A program made the position numbers and the translations under genes. The notes beneath the pieces are model-generated. The model worked only from the letters and a program-made list of their open reading frames with translations. It had not been told where the DNA came from and ran no database searches. This document shows, one piece after another, positions 24,722-38,500 of a stretch of DNA of 64,000 nt (within the stretch, counting starts at the first letter, position 1; every line of letters starts with the position of its first letter). Origin of the DNA: Serinus canaria (taxonomy: Eukaryota; Chordata; Aves; Passeriformes; Fringillidae); NCBI RefSeq assembly GCF_022539315.1, contig NC_066314.1, positions 51,211,180-51,275,179 of the forward strand, given 5' to 3'.

Positions 24722-25302
24722 TCTAGTTGTAGCCTGTTACTAGTCTTGTCCCACAAAGTCCAGAACTGAGCCCAGTATTGTTTAGCTTGTTCATCAATGA
24801 CTTGGATGAAGGGCCCTGATGACACCAAGCTGGGAGGAGTGGCCAATACCCCAGAGGGCTGTGCAGCCCTTCAGAAAGACTTTGACAGATTAGAGAGATA
24901 GGCAGAGAGGAACTGTCTGAAATTCTACAAAAATAAGTATAGGGTCCCGCACCTGGGAAATAACCCCCTGCACCAGTATAGGCTGGGGTCCCACCTGATG
25001 GAAAACAGCTCTGTGGAGAAGGACCTGGAGGTCCTGCTGGACAACAAGCTGTCCATGAACTTAGCAGTGAGCCCTGGGCCAAGGAGGTCCATGGTATCCT
25101 GGGGTGCATTAGGAAGGGAATTTCTAGCAGGTCAAGGGAGATGATCCTGCCCCTCTATTAACCCTAGTGAGGCACACCTGGAGTGCTGTGTCCAATTTTG
25201 TGCTCTGTCCAATACAAGAGAGATCTGGCACAGAGAGGCTGGACCAAATCACTGACGGTGATCCCTTCCAACCTGACCCATTCTCTGATTCTGTGACTTC
25301 AG
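24722..25302 (+). mobile_element. CR1 LINE fragment with internal deletions
   Basis: The translated pieces read LFINDLDEG, then DDTKLGGVANTPEGCAALQ and YRLGSHLMENSSVEKDLEVL, typical of the C-terminal part of CR1 ORF2. About 10 residues are missing between the LFINDLDEG block and the DDTK block, so the catalytic motif is damaged. After the region encoding the end of ORF2 (about 25200-25235) the sequence jumps almost directly to the extreme 3' end (TTCCAACCTGACCCATTCT, then GATTCTGTGA). Most of the 3' UTR seen in the copy at 21805-22992 is therefore deleted. Stops occur throughout. Confidence 0.92.
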
Positions 25303-25485
25303 TGAAGTTACTTCTGGTTTTACACCAGCAAAAGTGGAGTTGGAGGCCGTGTGAAAGAAATCACCAATGAGAAGGGACTGTTCAATCCACCATCAGTGGA
25401 CTTCTGCCCACCAATGGCAGTTGTGTGCACAGGAATAAATGCTCCACGATAGTTAATGAAACCATTTATTATGAGCATACAGAAG

Positions 25486-25529
25486 TTGCTATGCTATTAT
25501 TTAAGTATTGCTATGCTATTATTTAAGTA
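25486..25529 (+). repeat. 22-bp tandem duplication
   Basis: Two exact, head-to-tail copies of a 22-nt unit (25486-25507 and 25508-25529) beginning TTGCTATGCTATT. Perfect identity suggests a recent slippage or duplication event. Confidence 0.95.
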
Positions 25530-25602
25530 TTCATAAATAAGCAATTATTTCTTGCTGTACTTTGCAGAAAGCTTCTTGCTTTTCCTTCCTGGTTGAAAGT
25601 TT

Positions 25603-25654
25603 CTGGTCAGTTCTGGAAAGTTGACTGGTCAGTTCTGGAAAGTTGACTGGTCAG
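25603..25654 (+). repeat. 22-bp tandem repeat, 2.4 copies
   Basis: Two exact copies of a 22-nt unit starting CTGGTCAGTTCTGG (25603-25624 and 25625-25646) and a third partial copy CTGGTCAG. It lies only 73 bp after an unrelated 22-bp duplication. Confidence 0.95.
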
Positions 25655-28600
25655 AAATTCTTTTTGCTTATCTGTAAGCTCTATTTGATACCCTCGGTGT
25701 CATTTCAGTTTTAAGGAAAGCACCTGTGTTGAGCTACACTGCTGGAGCTACAGGATAGTCAAAGAGAAGAGCAGGAACCAAGTGGACTGTGCAGGTTATA
25801 TCCACCTGCCAATGTAAAATTAAACCCTGAGCCAGCCTTATTTGTCTTTTCAAACCACTTCATGCCAGAGAGCAGGAGTCGTGTCAGAGCACAGGACCCC
25901 TGCAATGAACAAACAGGGGAATAATGTTCTCTGTGAGACAGGGATGGAAACAGGTAATGTGGCATTTGTGACAGCTTCCCTCATCCCTGGGAATTCACAG
26001 CACAGTTTTAGATCAGTTCAAAGTGAAAACTAAGAACAGTAGGAAAGGCAGAGCTAGGAAGAAGCCTTGGCTTTGGGTGCCTATATCTGAAGGCAGGATA
26101 TAATCTTTGCAGAATATTTACCATGTACATAATTAAACCCCTAAGTGCCAGCTGAACTGGAAATCATGCTGTGTGGTGCCTCTCCTACCATTTGAATGAC
26201 TGTTAGACAGTTGGCTCTGTTTTGACACAAAAAATGCAGTCCATCATAGGCCCATTCATCTGTCATCTGTTGCCTCCTTGTCTCTTTTTCCATTTAGTTG
26301 TGTGCAAGATGAAATATTTTCCTCCTGATGCTTTTCTGTTTTTTTTACACTTCATTTTCTTTGCAGTTTTTTTACATACCCACAAAGAAATAGCCTCAGA
26401 AAGTCACACTGCCAGCCACAATCATGGATTGACATTATATTGGCTTAAGTAATAAACAGCCATCCTCATGTTTTTCCTTTCTCTTTCTCATTACAAAGCT
26501 GAAACGAACAAATTATTAATTAGATGCCAGCCTCTGCCCCTCCTCCCTTCACTTTAAATAACTTGGAGACAAGCAGGGGAAAAGTTACCAGGCATTGTTA
26601 AGCATTCATTACTGTAGCATATTAAGCAGAGAGCCAAAGTAATGATAGAGTATTGTAGCCAAAGAAAATTACCTGTATTGTTATAGGCAATTGAGGCACA
26701 GTCAGTTGCATGTACACAAACCACAGGTATTATTTAAAGAGCAAGTAGTTATGGGGCCAAGGGACAAGGAGTTTAAGATAAATACTCTCATGAATTATTT
26801 ACGGGAAGACTGTGGAAGATTTTTTCCCAGAAATAATTGCAAAAAGTAGGCACAAATCAGGCTATTTGCTGAGCTGGTCTAAAGGAATACATAAGTATGT
26901 TGTGTTTCTGTGCTGAACTGTGCCAGAGCTGTCTGGTCCACTCTGGCAAGGGCAGAAGTTCTCATTTTGTCTGTTTTTACTCCTCAGCAATGAAGAAAAT
27001 AGGATAAATGTTTATCCAAGAATTTAAGCTATACGTGACCCTCTTGATTTGCAAGGACAAAAACCTCCCAAACTTTGGAATATTGCCTTTTGGCCTCCTG
27101 ATGTGTTTTTACATACCACATAGACAGCTCCTGAAGCCCACTTCTTCCTAAAAAGCATTTTCCTTTTCAGTCAATGAAAAAGATGAAGAAACTTTTGAGA
27201 ACCATGATTCATCATGAGTCACGGTGCCTCAGTTTTGGAGTAGGCTTAACATAAAAGTTAAACTTATTTCTTATTTCTTAAGGAAAGAACTGGAAATGGA
27301 TTTGCAAATATTTTCAGTCATCAGAAGATTCAAGAAAATGCTTTACAGCACCTTAATGGGCACCTCCTGCCCCCAATAGGCACAGATTTTGTGCCATGCT
27401 CATCACATGTTCTCCCTTCCCCCAGTCTCTCTTTCTGCCCGTGGAATCATACTTCTGCAAAATAACCAGAGTATCCTCTGAACAAAAATTAAATAACTCA
27501 GTAAAATGACAAATAGTTAGGATTGGGCACCAGCAACTATTGCATACTCACTGTGCTATGGGCACTGATTTTCTGGAGGAATCTGTGTGTAAAGATGAAG
27601 ATGCTATCTCTTAGAGATACTCTGACACAAGGTTCATCAAAGCTTGAAAAGCCACTATATTGCTAGCAAAATTTATCAGACGGCATGCCAGACTCCCACT
27701 GGCTCTCACCCAGATTCCAAGCTATCTGAGGAATTATTAGCTAAAAAGCTTCTTTAGATCTTGTCAGCAGCATCTAGCTCACCACGGATGTAGATAAGAT
27801 TCACAGTTCCTGACAAAGGAGATGGAATCTGACTCCAGGGCTCCCTGTCCTATTTTAAGAATGCAAATTCTTAATGGCTGTAATGAGGGATGAGGGTGTT
27901 ACAATTAAATATATTGAACTGATAATTTTCAGATTTTTTTTCTTTTTGAAACAAAAGGTTTAAAAAGACATTTATTAAATTCTCAGTGAAGGAAAAGGGT
28001 CAAAATATCAGGGATACATAAGAGATAGGCAGTGAAAATCAAATCAAAATATTTTAAAATTATTGAAATTAAATAGATCTCTCTTACTTGAACTAGTTTT
28101 TGTATCTGGGGAGGGTTTCTCACAGCAAACATTTTTAAGAGATTGATTTCTTTATTTTTGCCCAGGTTAGGAATAAATCTAAAATTTAAAAAAAACATAA
28201 TGGGACTTGAAGTGTTTCCCAGTCAACATCATTAAAAACAACAAAGTAAAACTGCTTGACTCATATGTAGTTTGGGCAACATAAACTTTGAATACCTTTG
28301 CTTGCCCTGAGCAGACTAGCAACACAGTGATTCTACTTACTCTATTTACCGTCACACAGTTAAATTTACCCAAACTGGTACTTAACACTCTACATGGGAC
28401 CTTGCTAATGGTCTTGATTAACCATCCTCTGAGAGTTTCTTGCATTCACATTGGAACTACTGGTGATTTCAAGCAGTCAAAATATGCATTTATGAAACAG
28501 TGAGAAGACAGATGTATGACTGCGTGGAAGAATACAAGCTTTTAACTTTCACAGATTATGAAAAAGGGAAAAAAAAAAAAAAAACTAACCAACCAAATCT

Positions 28601-30628
28601 CTCAGGGGTTTGTCTAACAAGCTTAATTCAACAGATGAAACAAGATTTTTGCAAGAGGAGCCATGTCAGTTCATCAGAGGTGAGGTGGCAGTGCTGCTGC
28701 CACACGCAGCTGCACCGCGCCACGCAGCCTCCTGGATCCCAGGCCATGCCTCACCCACCTGCCTCTCCAGCCGAGGCTGAGCAGAGATGCTGCCATTTGG
28801 GCCTGGGCTGCCACTGACACAGAGCAGGACAGCTCTGCTCCTCTCCAGAGTGCTCAGCCTCCCTGTGCTTCGCTCCCCTTGCTGTTCCTCCCTGCACAGC
28901 CCGGGTGGCCACGTTGGATTATCCAGCTCCTGTGTTTCTATCCTGACTCCAACTTGGTCGCCCCATGGTCCACACACTCCTGGGCCCTGTCACAGAGCAT
29001 CCGAGCTGCTTAAGCACTCTCTGATCCACTAGGGAGACTGGAAGCACCGGCTCTCATTCCTGTTTCTTTTCCAATTACTGATCTTTTGCAAGCACCTTTA
29101 GAAATGTCACTTACCCGGGTTTCCTGACACTTTCCCTTGTAGGTCTTTAATTTCAACTTCTACTCACTTCAACTGCACTGATGTTTCTTATGTGGGATTT
29201 TTATCTCAGAATAAGCATAAGCATTTTTTAAAGTTTTGACAAAAATGGTTGAAAAACTCCCTGAAATGAGGCTAAGGGGTGAAATCACTATTTTACCATG
29301 ACAGCAAGTAGGTAAAACTTTATTGTCAAAACTGTGGTGGCCCCATTCTTTGGAGGATGGACTCAGTAACTGGTAGAGGTGGCCTTTCCCCCTTCTACTG
29401 TTCCTACAGAAAACTGCTTTTATTTGGCAAGGTTGAGCATTTGAGACATTTAATTTTTGCTCATTACAACCTTTTTAGAGCTTGGCTGCTAAATGTTTGA
29501 GATGTTTATGTGGCCAGCTCTGTTGTGCAAGCATTGCCCTTGAGGAGGGCCTGGGTGAACACTCTCCAGGGCAGGAGAGGCCAAGCAGCACTCCAGGCAG
29601 GCAGACAGGAAAGCAGAGGGCTAAAACCTGGCTTTCTCAGCACAGAGATTCCTCCAACAGGGAGAAGGAAGGACAGTGCGGCCCATTGTGCTGGTGGAAG
29701 GGGAATTTACAGGGCTCTTGGTGAGAACAAATGAACAGAGAAGTCCAAAAGACAAAGAGAGAAGAGAAGGAAGTGGACAAAGAGAAGAGGAAAGATGAGA
29801 AAACTCTCCAGCCCAGTTCTGGCTGCTGAGAATGCAGTCTTTTCAAATTTGCTTTTCTTTAGGTTGTGGAGGAAAATTTCCAGAGTAGCAGGAGATAAGT
29901 TCAAACACTTGTTCCAGGATAACAGTAATATCAAAAAGCATATGCTGTATTGTGTTATCACCAATTAGCAATTGCTTCCACTGTGATAAATGGTCTTTGA
30001 ATTACCAAACTTTCAGGGTAAGGAACTCCTAGAGAGTAATTGCAAGTTGCATACATCTGAAGTGTTTATGTAAATGCCTTTTGTTAATAATAACAACAAC
30101 AATAATGACAATAGAAAATCCCCTGGTTTGTATGGTTGTGGTTGCTCAGAACAGCTGTTTTGATGAGACATCTGCCAGTGAAACAATTTAGCCTGAGGAT
30201 AATGAATAACTATTACTTAACTGAGATAGTATTAGCATAAACTCTATTTAATGGGGACACATTTGGCCAGTGAGTAGTGATTTCTTGGTACTTATCTAGG
30301 TCTTTAATAGTGAAAATTACAAGCTTGTGGCAAAAATAAATGAATTAATGAATAGTCATACAGGATATACTGTGATTTTTTTTTTGTTGCTTTAGTTTGG
30401 AATACCTTAAAGGGATCATGGCAGAGAGCAAATTATTCAAACTTAGAGAACCTTTGTGATGGGTATTAGAAATGGTGAAACACTGATGATCATTGAGAAT
30501 CAGTAAGAGAGATCACCAGTGTTTATCTTCTCCTCCAGAAACTATTAAATTATGGAGATAGGATAATTTGCATCCCTGTTTTATGACATTGTTTTCTCTC
30601 ATCTGTCCAGGTACCCATTATGCATATA
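25655..30628. other. Non-coding stretch with a GC-rich patch
   Basis: About 5 kb without a supportable gene. The part at 26495-26775 is non-repetitive and includes a homeodomain-type TAATTAG (26517-26523), so it is a candidate conserved element. A 16-A run lies at 28569-28584. A GC-richer patch at about 28670-29050 stands out from the AT-rich surroundings but shows no recognisable protein or repeat; the frames in it on both strands are low-complexity. A second moderately GC-rich patch lies at about 29490-29720. Confidence 0.5.
28569..28584 (+). repeat. Poly(A) tract, 16 A
   Basis: An uninterrupted run of 16 adenines about 85 bp before the GC-rich patch at 28670-29050. No parent retroposon is recognised. 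Confidence 0.95.
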
Positions 30629-30659
<31 letters not shown>

Positions 30660-30672
30660 GAGAGACACACAC
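30629..30672 (+). repeat. (AC)13 microsatellite with degenerate continuation
   Basis: Thirteen pure AC units (30629-30654) are followed by GCACAGAGAGACACACAC-type degenerate repeat. Probably length-polymorphic. Confidence 0.96.
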
Positions 30673-32339
30673 ATTTCACCCACCTGACTCTGGATTGTTT
30701 CCAATTTGGATATTTTTCTAGGTCCTATTTAGATGTGTTTCAGAGTGCTGAGGCAACAGCATAAAAACTTGTGGGCAAGAACAGGGGTATGTTGGGATCA
30801 ATGTAAAATCTGTGATTTTTGTAGACTATGATAGTACATGCAAAGGGTAAAACCCTGCTTGTAAGTGGTAATGTAATTTTCTTTCAAGGGAGATGGATTC
30901 TGCATGTGTGTGTTGGCTGTTTTTCCCTGGCTTTAAAAGAATGCTAGCAAAGACTGTGTTCTTTATGAAATAAGCTAAAATAATGAGGTAGAATGAGAGA
31001 CCAGTGCAGTGTGATTCAATTTGTTGGGCCAGACCTATGAATGAAGTTAATATGAACCATAGGACCTTTGAACACTGTGAAAAGCTAACTGCTATTTCTC
31101 TTGAGGAAATGGAATCAATTCTTTCTCTCATAAGAAAAAGAGGCTGTTACCCTATTAGTGGAAGAATTTACTTGATTTAGAAGATTGGCAGATAGTCCCT
31201 CCTCTCATTTTTTTTAACTATCTTTTCCTGGATATAAATAATGCATCTCATTTCATGGTGAATATTAAGGTAGAAGAGAGGTCTTGGGATTTGGAAGATG
31301 GAGAAGTCTTTGTTGATCTGTGAGTGACTGATGTTTGCAGCTCTCTAGAGAAATATTCATCATTTGGTCAGTAAGCCTAACATTCCTGCCTTCACTCTGG
31401 AACCCAGAAATTATGAAATTACCATTTGGATAATGTTCATAAAATAATTGAAAATATTTCAAATGCATTGAAGTATTACTTGATGATTGTATTACTTGAT
31501 TGATTACTTGATATGTCAATATAGCTGAACATACATGTACCATTCCTGTTGTGGTTGGAGTGTCAGAACTGTCTGGTGAGAATCATTTGGAATGAAAACG
31601 TGTGTTGGGGCAAGGCAAGTAGACTATCTTTTAAGCACAAATTTTAGGCTGTGATTCATTTGACCTATTTTAGACACCTACACTAAGACAAGATGGATCT
31701 GGAGAAGTGAATCATACCCATAATTTCTGTATTGCTCTGGACTCCAGTTGAAACTGAAGCAGAGTTTCTGGGAGCTGCTCTAATTTCCTCAAGATAGAGC
31801 TCCCCCAGGAAATTCTCCAGCAAGCAACAAGAATCAAAGGCACCTTTGGAGTTTCTAGCATAGCTATGTTACTTAGAAATAAGAAAGTCTTTCTGCTGCT
31901 GGCTTTTTTGACAGAAGCCCTAAAATCAGTTCCAAAGGTTGGACAGCAATACTGATTTTGGAAAGTAAGACAAGACCCAGAGTCAAAAGACTTCTTTCAC
32001 AAAGACAAGTCTTTCTTGTGTACTCTTGGAGGCTGTCATGAGCAGGGAACTACTGCTCCTTTCAGCACCTGAGTTAGGACTGAAGAAAATTTGAAATCTA
32101 CAGGAAGGAGATGCTTTTGTTTGTCTGAAAGTGACTGCTGCTTGCTCCAGAGCTGCGGTCAGCATACACAGTTAGTGGCCTCACTCCATAGCTCTCCACC
32201 TTTCACCAAACATCTGTGTGAGTGCGCTGGGATGACTTTTGTTGGTGACTTGGTAACTTCCACACCAGCTCTTACAAATCAGGGCAGTCTGATTTCAATT
32301 CCACTTCACATCGTACTCCTTGTCCTGCCCGGCTTCTGT
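30673..32339. other. Non-coding stretch
   Basis: No gene is recognised. A small cluster of three ATTACTTGAT units lies at 31475-31512. Otherwise this is ordinary AT-rich sequence. Confidence 0.55.
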
Positions 32340-32510
32340 GAAAAACCACAGAACACTTTAGATGGGAAGGGGTCTCAGCTGGACATTGAGTTCAACCCTC
32401 ATGCTTCAAACTGACTTTAAATTTACACCGGGTTCATTAAAGCCTTGTCTAGTCAGGTTTTCACTATATCTGTGGATGGATATTTCAAGGTACAGCTCTA
32501 TTCACTATAG
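32340..32510 (-). mobile_element. Old CR1 3'-end fragment, antisense
   Basis: The plus strand reads AACCACAGAACACTTTAGATGGGAAGGGG, then CTGGACATTGAGTTCAACCC, then GCCTTGTCTAGTCAGG and GTGGATGGATATTTCAAGG. This is the complement of a CR1 3' UTR and terminal region in diverged form, so the element points left. It is heavily mutated and both ends are approximate. It carries no coding sequence. Confidence 0.7.
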
Positions 32511-35500
32511 ACACTGCAAATTTTGCTTACCTCATGTGCAGCCACAGGCTGCTTTTGAGTAAAATGCTGCATTGTGGCCTGGTGCAAAGCACAGGTGAAA
32601 TGTGCCACCATACCTTTAGCATGTTACAAAGCACTGTTAAAAGGATATGCAACTAAAAGGTCCAAGGTCAAAAGGAGAGATGTTGGCCTGTAAAGAAAAG
32701 GCCTTAGGGAAACTGGTACAGTATAGCAATTTGGAGAACTGGCACTGAGCTGAACTGAACTTTTACTTTCTACAACTTCACAGACTTACTCTTGGCCAGA
32801 TACCTAAACCATTTGGCTCAGTATCATTCCAGAAGCAGCCACATTTTCAAAGTGATGCAACAAGGAAATAAATCACCTTTATTATGTGAAAAGCAATTGC
32901 TGCGCAGTCTCAGAGGAAAAGAAATGTTGTAAACAGGAGGATGCATTTGTCTTGGAAAACTCAGATTCCAGTAAATACAGGTGATTGTGCATGACTAATT
33001 ATACATACAGTCTTATGCACAAACTTATATAGAGAAAACTTGAGTATTTTATTATGGTTTGAGGACTTGTTAAACAGCTTTGAATTTCTTGATGGAATTT
33101 AAAAACTAGTGCTGTGGCTGCCTGTCTCAAAGGACAGCAAGTCAGATATAAACTGTCAGGGTTGGTAGGAAATATTTTAGCATCAGTTATTTTAAGAACT
33201 AACTAAAAAAATTCATTTTATTGTTTCTTCTTTTGTCTAACTCCACCCTCCCCACACCCCCCAGATACACACAGGTTCTCTGCACCCTTTAGAAACATTG
33301 AAAACACCTGATTTCACACAGGATGTTCTTGTTCCTCTGTCATTCCCTAAGGTACCTGTGCTTGAATCAGAGGATTCACACTAACTACTTCCCTTGTCCT
33401 TGCTTTGGAAGAACATGAAGCTTTTGTGTACACTTGTGTACATGAAGGCTCTGCTGTGCTCTCACAAGCCTCTTGCTCCAGTCACAGAAAGATCACACAG
33501 CTGGCGAAATTGCTTTAGCCCTCGCAACCTCTGGCTGATACAAGGTTCATGTACTTTGACCACGGAGGCTACTGAAGTCCCTTAATGGCCTGCTTTTTAT
33601 TATATTTGTCCCCATCCACAGAAGTAATTACCAGGGACCTGTGCTGTCCCTGTGACTCTTCACAGCTGAGCTCTGCCCAGAGCCAGAGGACAGTGCATAT
33701 TCATAGTGAGGAAATAAGATCAATTCCTCATCCTCACATAGCATTTTCACTGGCATTTTTGGAGATAACAGGGAGGGACCTTCTGCATAAATTAAAAAAC
33801 AAACAAACAAACAAACAAAAAGAACAAAAAACTCTGAACAAATCCTTTGGTAAGGGGTTAATAGTTTCTTATTCTGTGTCTAGTCAAGGAATATGCTTAT
33901 TTATTGACTTTTTTTGTGAAGCAAAAACAATTTTTTGGCTTCATAATTGCTCTGTATAGTCCCCTGAAGAATTGTAAGGTCTCCCATGAAGGGAAAGTGT
34001 GAAATTATTTGTACAATTGCTGACAAAATGGGTTCTAACCCAAAATGGATTTAGGAGTGGAGCTCTCAAGTGTGCTCCTCTTAATACTAAAAAGGAATAG
34101 TCATCTGGAATGATTGCTGGGAGTACCATAAAGGAGCTCTCTTCTGACACCTCTGTTTAAGAGTAGAAGAGCTTTCTTTCCCAGATGCACACACACAATT
34201 TGGGGACCATTTCCTCTTGTTTATGACTTTTTCCCCCTCTGGTTGAAGTAACCTTTCCACTGTGAATGTATAGGTCAACAATCCTTCCTTCTGCTACAGG
34301 AATTCAATTCATTGCTGAAGGGAAGAATAAAAAAAGAAACACATTCTGGATCTAAAGGGAACAAGACTGCAGGTCTGAGCAAGACTTGCCCTTGGCATTT
34401 CCTCTTGCCCTGCTCCTGCAGGCAAGCAAGGCTACAGGGGCCCTCTGTCACTCTTATGGAAATACATTTCATTTGAAGTAAATGTTACCCTAGTCCACTG
34501 ATGCCATAAAGAATAATGTTGGTCTAAAGTTTAAAGGAGTGATCTCAGTTGTGGAAAGGGCAGTGGCAAATTTGGGGAGGCTTTGCTTTGACCTCTCTTG
34601 ATCTGGACTTTTTTGATTAATGCACACAGAGTAGCCCAAAAAAGAATCCAATAATAAGGTGATTAAGAATGCTGAACCCAAGAGTCCCCCAGACTGGCCA
34701 AATGTGTGTGAAACAGAGGGATTCCTGCCCACACCATCTTGCGGGTGAACGTAAAACAAGATTTTGGGGACTTCAGCTTCCCTTTTGGGAAACTAGAAGT
34801 TCCTGACAAGAGTTGTGGTCATTATGCAGTTAGTGCTTCACTCAAAGGAATCCATTTCAGGGATGAATTGTAAACATGTCATCAAATAATAGCACTGACG
34901 TGAGATCTTTTAGCATTTCTCACCAGTTTTTCCCCATACTATACGTTATCATTAAAGAGTATTTCATGATAATGGCAAATCAGAATTGAATGCACAGTGG
35001 TCTTTCTCCAGGAAGTTGGGCTCCAGCTCTCTGAGGTAAAGGAAAACCTTTAACATACACGTGATCTGCCTGCTATTCAGGAAAAGTATTGGAAGTTCCC
35101 TGGTTTAGCCCACTCTTTGCGTGAAAAGCAAATTGATGACAGGAGTTCTCATGCTAAATTTTACAGTTTAAAAGTACTTTTAATCCAAACACTTTTTTTG
35201 GTTTTATCTTTTTTTTCCCTCTCAAAGCTATGTGCTCTGGCAAACAAACATCATAAAATCTCTTCTGAATCTTCATGGGTACCCTGATCTGGGCATTAGT
35301 GAACCAAAATTCCTCGGGTGTGGGATGCTGACACCTCACAGACTTTTCTGAAAGGATAAAGAGAGACATAACGAATAAGGAAAACTCTGAAAACTCTCTC
35401 CTGGCTATCTTCACACAACAGAAAAAGTGAAAAGAAAAACATCACAGGAAATATCTGTTGCTTTTCTTCTACTCTCCCATCAATCATCACCATGTGGGAA

Positions 35501-38500
35501 GGTTCTCCTATTCCAGAAGCAAATAATCTTGGAAGGTTAAATATTGCAGAAATTCCAGGTTTTAATGGACTGAGGGATTCTTGCTTTCATTCTTGCTTCC
35601 CCATGGTTCCATGGCACAGGAAGAGAAGAGCAAGCTCTGCTTGCCGGAGATGTTTACAGAAGCAATAGAGGCTTGCTGGCTTCCAAGGAGATGTTTAATG
35701 CGGTATCATCATCACTATCCTGGGGCAGGAATGCAACAGGAACTGTCAGCAAGATCTCTCCATAGGTGGAGGAGTCAGTGCATAAAAAAAATTGGCAGTG
35801 TGCAAGTATGTCAGATTTCACTTGAAAAGTAATTTTATTCTGTTGTTTCCAAGGTCCTATTACTATTCCAGCTAAAGGAAGGAACACCCTGTTAATTTAT
35901 AGCATCCCATATCTTAATTGCTTGAGCAAGTACCTGCCAGTGTAGAGAAGGGCAAGAGGCTTTTAGAGTAGTAATAAAATTACCTGCCCCTACTACAAAT
36001 TCCATGAGTAGATCTCAAAATACTTCACAAGAGGAAGTCAACTTCACTATTTCCATTCCATAGAAATGGTTTATGACATTGATATTATAGTCTCTTTTTA
36101 TGCCTCCATACACTAGGAAAGGATTTCGTAATGGAACAAAGTATTTTGTAATGGGTAAATGACTACTATTTAATTATGATAGCAATGGGTGATGCTCATC
36201 AGCAGTTTTAAAACATTCCTGACTCCACACCTTTGGGAATATCACTTTTATAGTCAAATAAGAAAATACACAAAACGTAGGATTTGCATGGGAGCTTTAT
36301 TATCTCTTTTATTTCCATAACTACCACTAAAGTCATTCCTCCTGGACAAGGAAGAATAAATATCCTCAATGCAGAAAGTTCAGTGAAGTGGCAGAATTAT
36401 CTAATGGCTAATTTAAAGATGCACATAACCAGAGCAAAGAGGTGATAGTTCTTTATACTAGCTGAACTTTCATTTCCTGAATTCCTCTTCAGAAGAGTGG
36501 TGGGTGTCTTTGATCACGGAACTTCTCTGAATCTCTGATTCTGCTGGGGCAATGATCTGTTAAAAGCTTGGCATTTTGAAGAACAGAAGAAAGGCATCTT
36601 GTTGCCAGCATTCCAAGCATTAGCCCCATTTGAGAATGCAAGTTTTATATTTTATGTGTGGTTGATACTGTATGGTATGCATGTACACTCAGAGAATTTA
36701 CTGATTTTGAGGTGCAATTTCTTGCTTCTAAGAGTGTACCTTTATAAGGAGTATCTGGTATCTTGAATAGTTATCTCTACTTTTGTAGGATGGCAGCAGC
36801 TTTCTCTTTCTGCTCATCTTGTTCAACATTAAAAACAAATAAACCACACCAAACGCATCAACAGAAACCATCCCCACTTTATTGTGAAAACCTCTCCTTC
36901 AACATTTTTAACATGTAAACATTTTAATAAAGAAACATCTAGTCAGTTTTACAGAAACCATGGGTGTAAGTACCCTGAAGGTAGTCAGTGCCATTCATTG
37001 TTTTGCTGAGCAGGCGTTCCAAACCCGGCATATGATCTTGTGTTCTTTCCCTAAATCCCAGGGTTAGTTCAATATAGCAGGAGAAAAAAAAGAAGAGTTT
37101 GATTTCTTACTTTAGAGTGTTATTAAATAAAGCATTTAAAACAATAAAAATTTAGTTTTCTCTTCTGTTGAATGCTGTATTTTTCCTGCTTAGTGAGACC
37201 TGTTGTCTCAGAGCATGATTTGTTCCACTCTTTGGTAGGATTTCCCATAGACATACCCATACTGCCTTTGGACCCTCCTTCTCTAATGCCAGTGGCAGTA
37301 CAGAATTCAGCCCAGAATATTTGAGCAGTGTTAACTCAGACCAGTTTTACTTTCTGCTCTAAACTTAGTGCTACTATTGCTATGCTGATACAAATTTCAA
37401 CGAGCTGTAGTTAGAGCTATGACAATGACTTTATAAACCCTAATTTTTTTCCCCTCAAAGCTTGTTTTCATCCAGATATCTATTTTCTTTTGATCAGGTT
37501 TTTAATAAGTTTTTTCCCCTGCAATTTTGGGGAAGGAACAGAGAATAACTGCACTACAAACCTATATGGCATATCTTCCAGAAGAGTGTATTCCATAATT
37601 GCTGGTGCCACTGGATCTTGAAAATTTCACATAGTCATCTGTAATGCCACTGGTGAAGAAACTCCAGCAGAGAGTGGCAGGGAGAGGAACTGGGAAGGAT
37701 AGGCCAAGGAGTTTGCTTGGGCAGTGAGTAGCCTTCTTATTTCTCTGCCATATCTGCTAAGCTACTGCCAGGAAATAATTCCTTTGTCATGGACAGTAAT
37801 GTCCAAATCCTAAGAGAGCACACAGGAGCTATTCCACAGCACCCTGTGCCTGCCAGCCCAGACAAATATGTGATGGGATAGGAGATCATGAGTCCAGGGT
37901 GAGAAACCACAAGGATGTATCATTCGTTAACGCCACCCACAGCCTGCCTGCAGATGTGGGACCCGAGAACAGAGTGCTCATGTGGAGAATGTCAGGAAGC
38001 AGAAGCGTGGTAGGCTGCCTGTGTTGGCAAGTGCGAGATTACCTAACCCATGGTTAGCATGCAGTGTAGGCAGGTTCTATTAGCAAAGTTCAGACCATGA
38101 TGTGCTAATTAAAGAAGAGGTTGTCCTAGTTGCTACGGCAATGAATGCTTTCAGTATTGCTGCTTCTACCTCTACAAAGCATGTTCTCAGCTGTGTTTGT
38201 CCCTTCAGTTGTGTTTGTCAGATAAAGGACTCAGGACTTGTTGCTTCAGTCATTACAGTGCTCCTGAGAGCTGATTTACAGGCCAAGAGTAACAGGTGAA
38301 AAGAATGTCAGGGAAAAGTGGTTTAAAATGCTACTTTATCAGTTACCTGTCTGGGGACAAGTACCTCTTAAAACATGGGTTTAGCTTACATGGTTTTGGT
38401 TTTTTAAGCTCAGTTCTGCTTCTTTTGGAAAAGATGAAGACAAGATGAGGAGACTTGTATGCTTTAAAATTGGTCTAACTGTCAGCTTTCTGTGAGGAAG

